This document shows, piece by piece, positions 12,066 to 19,456 of a stretch of DNA of 64,000 nt (the first letter of the stretch is position 1; each line of letters opens with the position of its first letter). The stretch is from contig NZ_CP065958.1 of the NCBI RefSeq assembly GCF_041270065.1, positions 1,426,001 to 1,490,000 on the forward strand, read 5' to 3'. The DNA comes from Streptomyces fradiae (GTDB lineage: Bacteria > Actinomycetota > Actinomycetes > Streptomycetales > Streptomycetaceae). A program made the translations under genes and the position numbers. The notes under the pieces were generated by a model. That model had not been told where the DNA came from. It did no database searches and was given only the letters and a program-made list of their open reading frames with translations.

Positions 12066-12260
12066 TCAGATGCCCAGCAACTTCTTGATCTTGGCGGCGT
12101 CACCCGGGGCCATCTCCGCGTTGCCGGTGAGGCGACGGGTCAGCTTGGACGACTTGTGCTCGAGCAGGTGGCGCTTGCCGGCGCGCTCCCGCAGGATCTT
12201 GCCGGAGCCGGTGACCTTGAAGCGCTTCTTGGCACCGGAGTGCGTCTTGTTCTTCGGCAT
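12066..12260 (-). CDS. rpmI: 50S ribosomal protein L35
   Basis: A 64-residue L35 (bL35). [20 protein letters not shown] and [14 protein letters not shown] are signature stretches; the last residues [13 protein letters not shown] match the family. It lies between infC (125 bp upstream) and rplT (108 bp downstream) in the standard order. Confidence 0.98.
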   Translation of the reverse strand: MPKNKTHSGAKKRFKVTGSGKILRERAGKRHLLEHKSSKLTRRLTGNAEMAPGDAAKIKKLLGI

Positions 12261-12385
12261 GGCGCCGTTCTCTCCTCGTCAGTGGCGCTCCCCCCGGTGC
12301 GGGCACCGGGCATCCGGGAGCGTCAATTCTTCGTGTGGTGGTTCCGGGCGGAGCCCCGGGGCTGCCGGGTGGCAGCCCCTCGGGA

Positions 12386-13042
12386 TCACGCCTCGGCGTT
12401 CTCGGCCGACGTGTCGGCCGAAGCCTCCTCGGCCGGGGCCTCCGCGGCGGCGGGCGCCTCGGACGAACCGCCCTGGCGCTCGGCCTTGCGCGCGGCCTGG
12501 GCCTCGCGGGCCTCGGCCATGGCCTCGGTCTTCTTCTTGTGAGGACCGAGAACCATGATCATGTTCCGGCCGTCCTGCTTCGGGTTGGACTCGATGAAGC
12601 CAAGCTCCTGAACGTCCTCCGCGAGGCGCTGCAGCAGTCGGTAACCGAGCTCGGGCCGGGACTGCTCACGACCACGGAACATGATCGTGATCTTGACCTT
12701 GTCGCCCTGCTTGAGGAACCGGACGACGTGACCCTTCTTGGTGTCATAGTCGTGCGGGTCGATCTTCGGCCGGAGCTTCATCTCCTTGATGACCGTGTGC
12801 GCCTGGTTCTTGCGCGCCTCACGGGCCTTCATGGCCGACTCGTACTTGAACTTCCCGTAGTCCATGAGCTTGCACACGGGCGGACGGGCGTTCGCCGCGA
12901 CCTCAACCAGATCGAGGTCGTACTCCTGCGCGAGCTCCAGGGCCTTGGCAAGGGGGACGATGCCCACCTGCTCGCCGCTGGGGCCGACAAGACGCACCTC
13001 GGGAACGCGAATCCGCTCGTTGATGCGGGGCTCGGCGCTGAT
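12386..13042 (-). CDS. infC: Translation initiation factor IF-3, apparently starting at ATC
   Basis: A 218-residue IF-3, which binds the 30S subunit, keeps subunits apart and checks the start codon. The N-domain ([19 protein letters not shown]), linker ([17 protein letters not shown]) and C-domain ([16 protein letters not shown] is near KVKI) are all present. An Ala/Glu-rich tail of about 40 residues is added at the C-terminus. Aligned with other actinobacterial IF-3 ([16 protein letters not shown]), the initiator falls on an ATC codon at 13042. It is preceded by GAGGAGG at 13047-13053. ATG/GTG starts in frame lie far upstream (ATG at 13126) with no ribosome site. Rare AUU/AUC starts are known for infC and serve autocontrol by IF-3. 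Confidence 0.93.
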   Translation of the reverse strand: MSAEPRINERIRVPEVRLVGPSGEQVGIVPLAKALELAQEYDLDLVEVAANARPPVCKLMDYGKFKYESAMKAREARKNQAHTVIKEMKLRPKIDPHDYDTKKGHVVRFLKQGDKVKITIMFRGREQSRPELGYRLLQRLAEDVQELGFIESNPKQDGRNMIMVLGPHKKKTEAMAEAREAQAARKAERQGGSSEAPAAAEAPAEEASADTSAENAEA

Positions 13043-13398
13043 GGATCCTCCTCGGTTGCACCACGCGACCGCCTGGCGGACGGGCACGTCACGGTAGAAC
13101 TGTCGAGACCAACCGATCCGGTGCATGAAAAATGCCCCGGGACGGGACACAGGCGGGGCTCCAAAGAAACCGGAGCACCGACGCGAAGCCATCGCGGGGC
13201 GCACATCGGGCGGCTCCATCGTCCGTACGGAACGATGGGCGCCACCTGACCGGTGACCCGCCGCCCCGGAGAGCGGCCAGGTGGGAGATCGGAGCCTCCA
13301 CTTGTGGGCCGGACACGCAGGTGTCCAGCCGGTCGTCACACAAGGTTAGCAGGACCCGGCGGTCGGCGCGAACCGCGCGCCCCCTTAGGGTTGGGGGC
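13043..13398. promoter_or_regulatory. infC leader and divergent control region
   Basis: A 356-bp stretch without a confident gene between infC (minus) and the DUF1844 gene (plus). On the minus strand a -10-like TAACCT (13343-13348) and a weak -35 TTCGCG (13367-13372, 18-bp spacer) would give a leader of roughly 290 nt. The leader contains several stems, including CATCGT...ACGATG around 13220-13240 and the terminator-like hairpin listed separately. On the plus strand TAGGGT at 13386-13391 lies only 7 bases ahead of the DUF1844 ATG, implying a leaderless or near-leaderless transcript. No convincing uORF is seen. Confidence 0.55.
13128..13159 (-). terminator. Candidate transcription attenuator in the infC leader
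   Basis: Read on the minus strand, GCCCCG (13159-13154) pairs with CGGGGC (13139-13134) and is followed directly by ATTTTT (13133-13128), the layout of an intrinsic terminator. It lies 86-117 bases before the infC start, inside the transcribed leader. By position it could attenuate infC-rpmI-rplT transcription, as leader terminators do in Bacillus. The 14-nt loop is large and no antiterminator has been proven. Confidence 0.5.
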
Positions 13399-13776
13399 AT
13401 GAGCGAGACGCCCCAGAACGAGTCCCCGGAATCCGCCGAGACCCCCGACTTCGCAGCCATGACCCGCGACATCGCGGAGGTGCCGGCGGTCGAGGTGATC
13501 GTCACGGTCGCCGTCAACCTGATGAGCGCCGCGGCGGTGAAGCTCGGGCTCACCGAGGAGGGCGACGAGCACAAGGACCTCGACGAGGCCCGCAAACTGA
13601 TCCACGCCCTCGCGGGCCTGCTCGACGCCGGCGTCACGGAGATCTCCTCCTTCCACGCCGCCCCGCTCCGCGACGGCCTGAAGTCCCTCCAGCTCGCCTT
13701 CCGCGAGGCCTCCTTCGTCCCGGACGAGCCGGGCCAGGGCCCGGGCGAGAAGTACACGGGGCCGGTTTACGGCTAG
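13399..13776 (+). CDS. DUF1844 protein
   Basis: A 125-residue cytoplasmic protein. The core DFAAMTRDIAEVPAVEVIVTVAVNLMSAAAVKLGL followed by an acidic, helical stretch (DLDEARKLIHALAGLLDAGV) is the DUF1844 domain found throughout actinobacteria, commonly beside infC. No biochemical role is established. The start is an ATG at 13399 with a -10-like TAGGGT just upstream and no ribosome site, so the mRNA may be leaderless. The last codons, encoding TGPVYG and the stop, are repeated twice more downstream in tandem non-coding repeats. Confidence 0.85.
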   Translation: MSETPQNESPESAETPDFAAMTRDIAEVPAVEVIVTVAVNLMSAAAVKLGLTEEGDEHKDLDEARKLIHALAGLLDAGVTEISSFHAAPLRDGLKSLQLAFREASFVPDEPGQGPGEKYTGPVYG

Positions 13777-13995
13777 GCCGGGCCCGCAGGGCCGCGGGGG
13801 TACGGGGGTCGTCCCCCGGGAGAAGGCAGCCACGGGGCCGGTGTACGGCTAGGCCGGGAAGGGGCCGGGCGCGCTGCCTGGCCCATAGGGCCGCGGGGGT
13901 ACGGGGGTCGTCCCCCGGGAGAAGGCAGCCACGGGGCCGGTGTACGGCTAGGCCCGGAAGGGGCCGGGCGCGCGGCCTGGCCCCTAGGGCCGCAG
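13755..13995. repeat. 99-bp tandem repeat derived from the 3' end of the DUF1844 gene
   Basis: Two nearly identical 99-bp units begin at 13788 and 13887, and a third starts at 13986 but stops after about ten bases. Each full unit carries GGGGGTCGTCCCCC, itself a palindrome, then GAGAAGGCAGCC and a copy of the gene end CACGGGGCCGG..TACGGCTAG (at 13755 in the gene, 13831 and 13930 in the repeats). The copies differ at only a few positions, so the expansion looks recent. The first copy lacks about 23 bp relative to the others. Confidence 0.85.
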
Positions 13996-14056
13996 GCAGC
14001 GCCACCGGTACGGGTACGGGTCCCAGGGCTGCCGCCCCCGCACCCGTACCCCCCGA

Positions 14057-14791
14057 TCAGTCGCGTACGTAGAAGGGCTCGCCCGGAGGCGTGGCCGTGG
14101 CCGGCAGGAGGGCCAGGTCGAGGCCGTGGACCAGGCGGGCCCTCAGGGTTTCGTCGGCGGCGAGGGCGCGGGCCACGCGCTGGGCGGCCTCCGCCGGGGG
14201 CGCGTCCTCGGACAGGACGAGGGCGAGGGTGCCGTCGGCGGTGCCGGGGCCCAGGTGGGCGCGGAGGACGGCGGGCTCGGCGGCGACGGCGGCGCGGACC
14301 GCGTCCCGTACCGCGGGGTCGTCCAGGGGGTCGGTGCTGGTGCGGCCCTCGGCGAGGGCGAGCAGTGCGGAGCCGGCCACCTGGTACGGCACCGGGCCCG
14401 CCATGTCCAGGACCAGCGTGTCGGCCTTCTCGTGGACGAGCGCGGCGAGCGCCTGGTGCAGCGGGACGGCGACGGGCCGGGCGGCCGGGTCCCAGAGGGC
14501 CAGCGAGGCGATCGAGGTGAACGCGGGCAGCGCCCGCCGGTCCCCCGCGGTCAGCGTCGGCACGGCCATGTCGCTGGTCTTCTCCTGCTTGAGCCCCGTC
14601 TCGGGGTCCACCTCGACCTCTCCGAGAACGGCGACGACGGGGACGAGCAGCCGGGCGCCGCGCAGCGCCTCCAGGACCGGCCCGTGGGCCGTTCTGTCCT
14701 CCGCCCAGGCCGCGAGGGCCGCGGCGAGCGCCGGGTCGGCGGTGCCGTCGTCGTCGGAGAAACCGGGGTCGGGGATGTTCTTGAGCGCCAC
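14057..14791 (-). CDS. SseB-domain protein
   Basis: A 244-residue soluble protein. The central part LLVPVVAVLGEVEVDPETG ... MAVPTLTAGDRRALPAFTS, followed by ALVHEKADTLVLDMAGP, is the SseB N-terminal domain, named after an E. coli enhanced-serine-sensitivity protein of unclear function. In Streptomyces these domains occur in proteins linked to secretion or conservons, but nothing local fixes a role. It sits 84 bp downstream of the mycosin gene on the same strand, so co-transcription is possible. The start ATG at 14791 (MALKNIPDPGFSDDDG) is well conserved in style. Confidence 0.82.
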   Translation of the reverse strand: MALKNIPDPGFSDDDGTADPALAAALAAWAEDRTAHGPVLEALRGARLLVPVVAVLGEVEVDPETGLKQEKTSDMAVPTLTAGDRRALPAFTSIASLALWDPAARPVAVPLHQALAALVHEKADTLVLDMAGPVPYQVAGSALLALAEGRTSTDPLDDPAVRDAVRAAVAAEPAVLRAHLGPGTADGTLALVLSEDAPPAEAAQRVARALAADETLRARLVHGLDLALLPATATPPGEPFYVRD

Positions 14792-14875
14792 GTGCCGAGC
14801 CTAACCGCCGCCCGCGGGACCGGCGGACCCGGGCCGAACGGCCCCCGTGAGCGACCGGCCGTGAGCGACCCTCCG

Positions 14876-16051
14876 TCAGCGCCGCGCGCCCCGCCACAGC
14901 ACGGCCGCCGCGGCGAGCAGCAGCACGCCGGCGCCGCCCGCCAGCGGGGCGAGCAGGCCGACGGGGTGGGACTCCTCGGGGACGGGCTGCGGCCCGGGGC
15001 CGAAGTAGCGGCCGGTGAAGCCGGCGACGGCGGCCTTGGGGTCGGCGCCCTTCAGCTTCTTCCCGGCCTCGATCGCGGCGGCCGGGTCGACCGTGCCGTA
15101 CCCCTTGTCGTCGCTGCGCCCGCCCTTGGGGCGGCTGCGGGCGGTGTCGACGAGCAGCCGCTGGATCTGCGCGGGCGTCAGGTCGGGGTGGGCGGCCCGG
15201 ACGAGGGCGACGGCGCCGGAGACGAAGGCGGCGGCCGCGCTGGTGCCCCAGCCCTCGTAGTAGCGGCGGTCGGGGTCGGCGATGACGATGTCGACGCCGG
15301 GGGCGCTGACCGTGGCGTACCAGCGGCTGGTGGAGAAGGAGGCGTGGGTGCCGTAGCGGTCCACGGCGGCGACGGCGATGACGCCCGGGTAGGCGGCGGG
15401 GTACGAGATGTGGTCGCCCTTCTCGCCGCCGTTGCCGGCGGAGGCGACGACGGAGACGCCCTTGCCGAGGGCGTACTGCACGGCGGCGTCCTCGCCCGCG
15501 TCGGGGTGGGCGGACTCGGAGTCGTCGCCGAGGGAGAGGTTGATGACGTCGGCGCCGTGGTCTGCGGCCCAGCGGATGCCCTCGGCGAGCGCGGTGCCGC
15601 GGGTCTTGCGGGCCTTGTCGCGGGCCTTGTCGGTGCCTTCGAGGATGACCCGGACGGGCAGGATCTTGACCTTGGGCGCGATGCCGAGGACGCCGTCCTG
15701 GCCGCCGGGGCCGTGGCCGTGCCCGGCGATGATCCCGGCCATCGCGGTGCCGTGCCGGGCCCAGGCGCGGTCGCCGCGCTCGGCGCCGAAGCCGACCAGG
15801 TCGGTGCCGGGCAGCACGGAGCCGGCCAGGTCGGGGTGGGTGGCGTCGACGCCGGTGTCGAGGACGGCGACGGTGATGCCGGTGCCGCGGGTGGTCTGCC
15901 AGGCCTTGCCGGTGTGCAGGGCCTCCAGGCCCCACTGGCGGGCGCGGATGGTGTCGGCGTACGCGGGCGTGGCCGTCGCCGGGAGCACGGTGAAGGCGGC
16001 GGCGAGCAGCGCGGAGACGGCGGCGGCGGTACGGCGCGGGCGCGGGGTCAC
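14876..16051 (-). CDS. Type VII secretion-associated serine protease (mycosin)
   Basis: A 391-residue subtilisin-family (S8) protease of the mycosin type. It has an N-terminal signal sequence (about residues 7-32, ending ATPAYA). The catalytic Asp is in VAVLDTGVDATHPDL, the His in RHGTAMAGIIAGHG, the oxyanion region in VVASAGNGG and the Ser in GTSAAAAFVSGAVAL. A C-terminal membrane anchor (LLAPLAGGAGVLLLAAAAVLW) is followed by RGARR. Mycosins tether near ESX secretion machines and stabilise or process them. No EccB/EccC/EccD/Esx gene is present here. The start is GTG at 16051, overlapping the upstream stop codon by four bases (GTGA). Confidence 0.9.
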   Translation of the reverse strand: MTPRPRRTAAAVSALLAAAFTVLPATATPAYADTIRARQWGLEALHTGKAWQTTRGTGITVAVLDTGVDATHPDLAGSVLPGTDLVGFGAERGDRAWARHGTAMAGIIAGHGHGPGGQDGVLGIAPKVKILPVRVILEGTDKARDKARKTRGTALAEGIRWAADHGADVINLSLGDDSESAHPDAGEDAAVQYALGKGVSVVASAGNGGEKGDHISYPAAYPGVIAVAAVDRYGTHASFSTSRWYATVSAPGVDIVIADPDRRYYEGWGTSAAAAFVSGAVALVRAAHPDLTPAQIQRLLVDTARSRPKGGRSDDKGYGTVDPAAAIEAGKKLKGADPKAAVAGFTGRYFGPGPQPVPEESHPVGLLAPLAGGAGVLLLAAAAVLWRGARR

Positions 16052-17328
16052 CCCTGGTCCTCCCGGTCGAGGGTGGCGGCGACGGTTCCGCGCAGGGCGC
16101 GTTCGACGGCGTCGGCGACGCCCTTGGCCTCGTGGCCGAGGCCGGCCTGGGCCACGGGGGTGTCCCGCTTGCCGGACATGGCCCGGTCGGCGGGCTCGGG
16201 CACGGCGACGGCGCGGCCGTCGGCGAAGCCGGAGACGGCGGTGACGACGACGGGCAGGTCGGGCAGGATGTGCCGCCACCAGCTGCCGCGCTGCGCGGCG
16301 CCGAAGCCGGCGGCGACGGTGCCGGGGGCGGCGAGCGCGGGCCCGGGTTCGTCGACGGCGCGGGAGCCGAGGGTGCGCATGGTGGCGGGGTCGGCCCCGG
16401 TGAAGACCAGGGCGACGGTGATGACGCGGGAGGACGTGGCGTCGGTGTAGGTGGCTCGCAGCACGCGTTCGCAGCCGACGGCGGTGAGCGCGGTGTTCAG
16501 GGCGCCGGGCAGGCTGGTGGGGCCGCAGGGCGCGTCGGGGGCGACGACGATCCGGGTCCAGGTGCGGGTGGCGCCGCCGGGTCCGGCGGAGGGTCCGGCG
16601 AGGGTCTGCGGGAAGAGGGTGTCGACGGGGGCGTCGTGCCAGAGGGCGCGGGCCTCTTCGTAGCCGCGCGGTTCGGCGGGCTCGCCCGCGCCGCTGCCGG
16701 CGAGCACCGCGCCGGCCAGGGCGCCGCCGACGAGTCCGAGGGCGAGCACGCCGCACACGGCGGCGGCCACGGTGCGGCGCGGGTCGCGGTCCCGGATGGG
16801 CCGCAGCCGGGTGGTGGTCTCGGCGGGCGCCTCGCCGCCGAGGGCCCAGGGGTCGTACGCGTACGGGGGCATGGGGGCCGGGCGCGGGGCGTGCGCGGGG
16901 GCCGCCGGACTCGGGGCGGAGGCTTCTGCGTATGTGTGGGGCGTGCGGGAACCGGGGACCGGTCGCGAGGCGGGCTCCGGGGCGCGGCCGGGCACGGGTG
17001 CCTGGGGCAGGCGTGGGCCCGGGCCGTGGGCGGCGCCGGACGGTGCGGCGGCGCGGTGGTCCCGTACCGGGCGGAGCCGGGTCGTCGTCTCCACCGGGGT
17101 CTCGGCCGGTGCTCCCGGCACCCCGGGTGCGGCGGGCGCCGGGCGCTCCGGCGGGAGCGGCTGGGAGACGGAGCGGGGGCGGGCCGGGGCGGGCCGGGGC
17201 GGCGTCTTCGGCTCGGGGGCGGCGGCACTCCGGCCCGGGGCCTTGGCCGCGGGCACCGCGGAACCGGGCTCCGGGGGCAGGAGGGCTTCGGTGATGCGGG
17301 ACACGGGGCGCTGCGGCTCGGTCGTCAT
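16048..17328 (-). CDS. Proline-rich single-pass membrane protein coupled to the mycosin
   Basis: A 426-residue protein not assigned to a named family. Residues 1-185 are Pro/Ala/Arg-rich and disordered, and contain the same motif twice: ETTTRLRPVRD (about 82-92) and ETTTRLRPIRD (about 168-178). A single membrane helix (about 186-211, VAAAVCGVLALGLVGGALAGAVL) is followed by a roughly 210-residue extracytoplasmic domain with a Cys pair (APCGPTSL, VGCERVL). The tail-helix-domain topology suggests a cytoplasmic signalling tail and an outer domain. Thr-rich repeats of this kind are typical phosphorylation and FHA-docking sites in actinobacteria, which is inference. The gene overlaps the mycosin start, so the two proteins are probably made together. 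Confidence 0.75.
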   Translation of the reverse strand: MTTEPQRPVSRITEALLPPEPGSAVPAAKAPGRSAAAPEPKTPPRPAPARPRSVSQPLPPERPAPAAPGVPGAPAETPVETTTRLRPVRDHRAAAPSGAAHGPGPRLPQAPVPGRAPEPASRPVPGSRTPHTYAEASAPSPAAPAHAPRPAPMPPYAYDPWALGGEAPAETTTRLRPIRDRDPRRTVAAAVCGVLALGLVGGALAGAVLAGSGAGEPAEPRGYEEARALWHDAPVDTLFPQTLAGPSAGPGGATRTWTRIVVAPDAPCGPTSLPGALNTALTAVGCERVLRATYTDATSSRVITVALVFTGADPATMRTLGSRAVDEPGPALAAPGTVAAGFGAAQRGSWWRHILPDLPVVVTAVSGFADGRAVAVPEPADRAMSGKRDTPVAQAGLGHEAKGVADAVERALRGTVAATLDREDQG

Positions 17329-17442
17329 CCCCGTCCCCCTGGTCGTTCCGCGAAAGCAATGGGCGTCACTCTACGGGCTGTTCCGGGTGGTGCGGGAACG
17401 CAGGGGCTACCCACGCGTAAACCCGTCTGGCAAGCTCGGCCC

Positions 17443-18645
17443 ATGACTCCCCGTGCCGCCGACCGTGCCCGGTACGACCGGGCCACCGCCCATCTCGACG
17501 CGCCTGTCGCCCTTGTCGATCTGGAGGCCTTCGACGCCAACGCCGACGATCTGGTCCGCCGGGCCGGCGGGAAGCCGATCCGGGTCGCGAGCAAGTCGGT
17601 CCGGTGCCGGGCGCTGCTCGAGCGGGTGCTCGCCCGGGAGGGTTTCGCGGGCGTGATGTCGTTCACGCTGGCGGAGTCCCTGTGGCTGGCGCGGGCCGGG
17701 TTCGAGGACGTGCTGCTCGCCTATCCGTCGGCCGACCGGGCCGGGTTCGCGGAGCTCGCGGGGGACGCGAAGCTGGCGGCCGCGGTGACCGTGATGGTGG
17801 ACGACGTGGCCCAGCTCGATCTGATCGAGGCCTCGCGTGCGGGCGGGACCGAGGAGGTGCGGGTCTGTCTGGAGCTGGACACCGCGCTGCGTCTGCTCGG
17901 CGGGCGGGTACGGGTCGGGGCCCGGCGCTCGCCGCTGCGCGAGCCCGCCCAGCTGGCCGAGCTGGCCCGCTCGGTGGTGCGCCGGCCCGGCTTCCGGCTG
18001 GTCGGGATCATGGCGTACGAGGGGCATGTGGCGGGTGTCGGCGACGCGGTCGCGGGCCGGCCGCTGCGCTCGCGGGCGATCCGGCTGATGCAGTCGGCGG
18101 CCCGCAAGGAGTTGGCGGCCCGCCGGGCCGCGGTGGTGCGGGCGGTGCGCGCGGTGGCGCCGGACCTGGAGTTCGTGAACGGCGGCGGCACCGGCAGTGT
18201 GCAGCACACGGCGGCCGAGGACGCGGTGACGGAGATCGCGGCGGGCTCGGGGCTCTATGTGCCGCGCCTCTTCGACAACTACACCTCGTTCACCGGCCGG
18301 CCGGCGGCGCTGTTCGCGCAGCCGGTGGTGCGCCGGCCCGGTGTGGGTGTGGTGACGGTGCTCGGCGGCGGCTATCCCGCGTCGGGTGTCGCGGGCCCGG
18401 ACCGGCTCCCCGTCCCGTACCTCCCGGAGGGTCTGCGCTACGACCCGCAGGAGGGTCCGGGCGAGGTGCAGACGCCGCTGCTCGGCTCCCCGGCCGACGA
18501 CCTGCGCATCGGCGACAAGGTGTGGTTCCGCCATGCGAAGGCCGGCGAGCTGTGCGAGCGCTTCGACACGCTGCACCTGGTGGACGGCGACCGGGTGACG
18601 GCCGCCGTCCCGACGTACCGGGGCGAGGGGCAGACCTTCCTCTGA
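17443..18645 (+). CDS. PLP-dependent amino-acid aldolase/deaminase (alanine-racemase-fold type III)
   Basis: A 400-residue type-III-fold PLP enzyme. The N-terminal barrel has the cofactor lysine in IRVASKSVRC (Lys51) and phosphate-binding stretches LVGIMAYEGHVAGVG and VNGGGTGS. The C-terminal beta domain ends with DLRIGDKVWFRHAKAGELCERFDTL. This matches the D-threonine aldolase/D-serine dehydratase-like group, which cleaves or deaminates D-hydroxy amino acids; the precise substrate cannot be read from sequence. The ATG at 17443 has no strong ribosome site. It diverges from the proline-rich membrane gene and converges on the SDR gene 13 bp away. Confidence 0.82.
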   Translation: MTPRAADRARYDRATAHLDAPVALVDLEAFDANADDLVRRAGGKPIRVASKSVRCRALLERVLAREGFAGVMSFTLAESLWLARAGFEDVLLAYPSADRAGFAELAGDAKLAAAVTVMVDDVAQLDLIEASRAGGTEEVRVCLELDTALRLLGGRVRVGARRSPLREPAQLAELARSVVRRPGFRLVGIMAYEGHVAGVGDAVAGRPLRSRAIRLMQSAARKELAARRAAVVRAVRAVAPDLEFVNGGGTGSVQHTAAEDAVTEIAAGSGLYVPRLFDNYTSFTGRPAALFAQPVVRRPGVGVVTVLGGGYPASGVAGPDRLPVPYLPEGLRYDPQEGPGEVQTPLLGSPADDLRIGDKVWFRHAKAGELCERFDTLHLVDGDRVTAAVPTYRGEGQTFL

Positions 18646-18658
18646 CCCGGAGTGCCGA

Positions 18659-19450
18659 CTAGAGCGGGGTCACGTACGCGCCGGAGATGCCGCCGTCGAC
18701 GAGGAAGTCGGTGGCGTTGATGAACGAGGAGTCGTCGCTCGCGAGGAAGGCGACCGCGGCGGCGATCTCCTCGGCCTCGGCGAAGCGGCCGACCGGGATG
18801 TGCACCAGGCGGCGCGCGGCCCGCTCGGGGTCCTTGGCGAAGAGCTCCTGGAGCAGCGGCGTGTTGACCGGCCCCGGGCAGAGCGCGTTGACCCGGATGC
18901 CCTCGCGGGCGAACTGCACGCCGAGCTCGCGGGACATGGCGAGCACGCCGCCCTTGGAGGCGGTGTAGGAGATCTGGCTGGTGGCCGCGCCCATGATGGC
19001 GACGAAGGACGCGGTGTTGATGATGGAGCCCCGGCCCTGGCGCCGCATGTACGGCAGGGCGGCCTTGCAGCACAGGTAGACCGAGGTGAGGTTGACGTCC
19101 TGGACGCGCTTCCAGGCCTCCAGACCGGTCTCCAGGATGGAGTCGTCGTCGGGCGGGGAGATGCCGGCGTTGTTGAAGGCGATGTCGACGGAGCCGTAGG
19201 TGTCGAAGGCGACCTTGAAGAGGTTCTCGACCTCCTCCGGGTCGGTGACGTCGACCTTCACGAAGGTGCCGCCCACCTCTTCGGCGGCGGCCTTGCCGGC
19301 CCGCTCGTCGATGTCGCCGCAGACCACGTGGGCGCCCTCGGAGGCGAGCCGGCGGGCGGTGGCGAGGCCGATGCCGCTGCCGGCGCCGGTGATGACGGCG
19401 GTGCGGCCCACGAGCCGGCGACAGATGATCTCTTCGGTGGTGTCGGTCAT
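18659..19450 (-). CDS. Short-chain dehydrogenase/reductase of the gamma-glutamyl-amine cluster
   Basis: A 263-residue classical SDR. The NAD(P) motif TGAGSGIG is near residue 21, NNAG is at about 92-95, and the catalytic triad includes the Tyr-Lys of SYTASKGG. The C-terminal SFINATDFLVDGG is typical. It is the last gene of glnA4-like, aldehyde dehydrogenase, SDR (6-bp gap to the aldehyde dehydrogenase), so all three are probably one transcript. In that context it most likely oxidises an alcohol such as gamma-glutamyl-ethanolamide to the aldehyde. Without the neighbours it would be called a 3-oxoacyl-ACP-reductase-like SDR. Confidence 0.85.
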   Translation of the reverse strand: MTDTTEEIICRRLVGRTAVITGAGSGIGLATARRLASEGAHVVCGDIDERAGKAAAEEVGGTFVKVDVTDPEEVENLFKVAFDTYGSVDIAFNNAGISPPDDDSILETGLEAWKRVQDVNLTSVYLCCKAALPYMRRQGRGSIINTASFVAIMGAATSQISYTASKGGVLAMSRELGVQFAREGIRVNALCPGPVNTPLLQELFAKDPERAARRLVHIPVGRFAEAEEIAAAVAFLASDDSSFINATDFLVDGGISGAYVTPL

Positions 19451-19456
19451 GGATGC

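Noticed and set aside
13755..13995. CRISPR array
   Set aside because: The repeats are 99 bp apart, head-to-tail, with no unique spacers of regular length and no cas genes.
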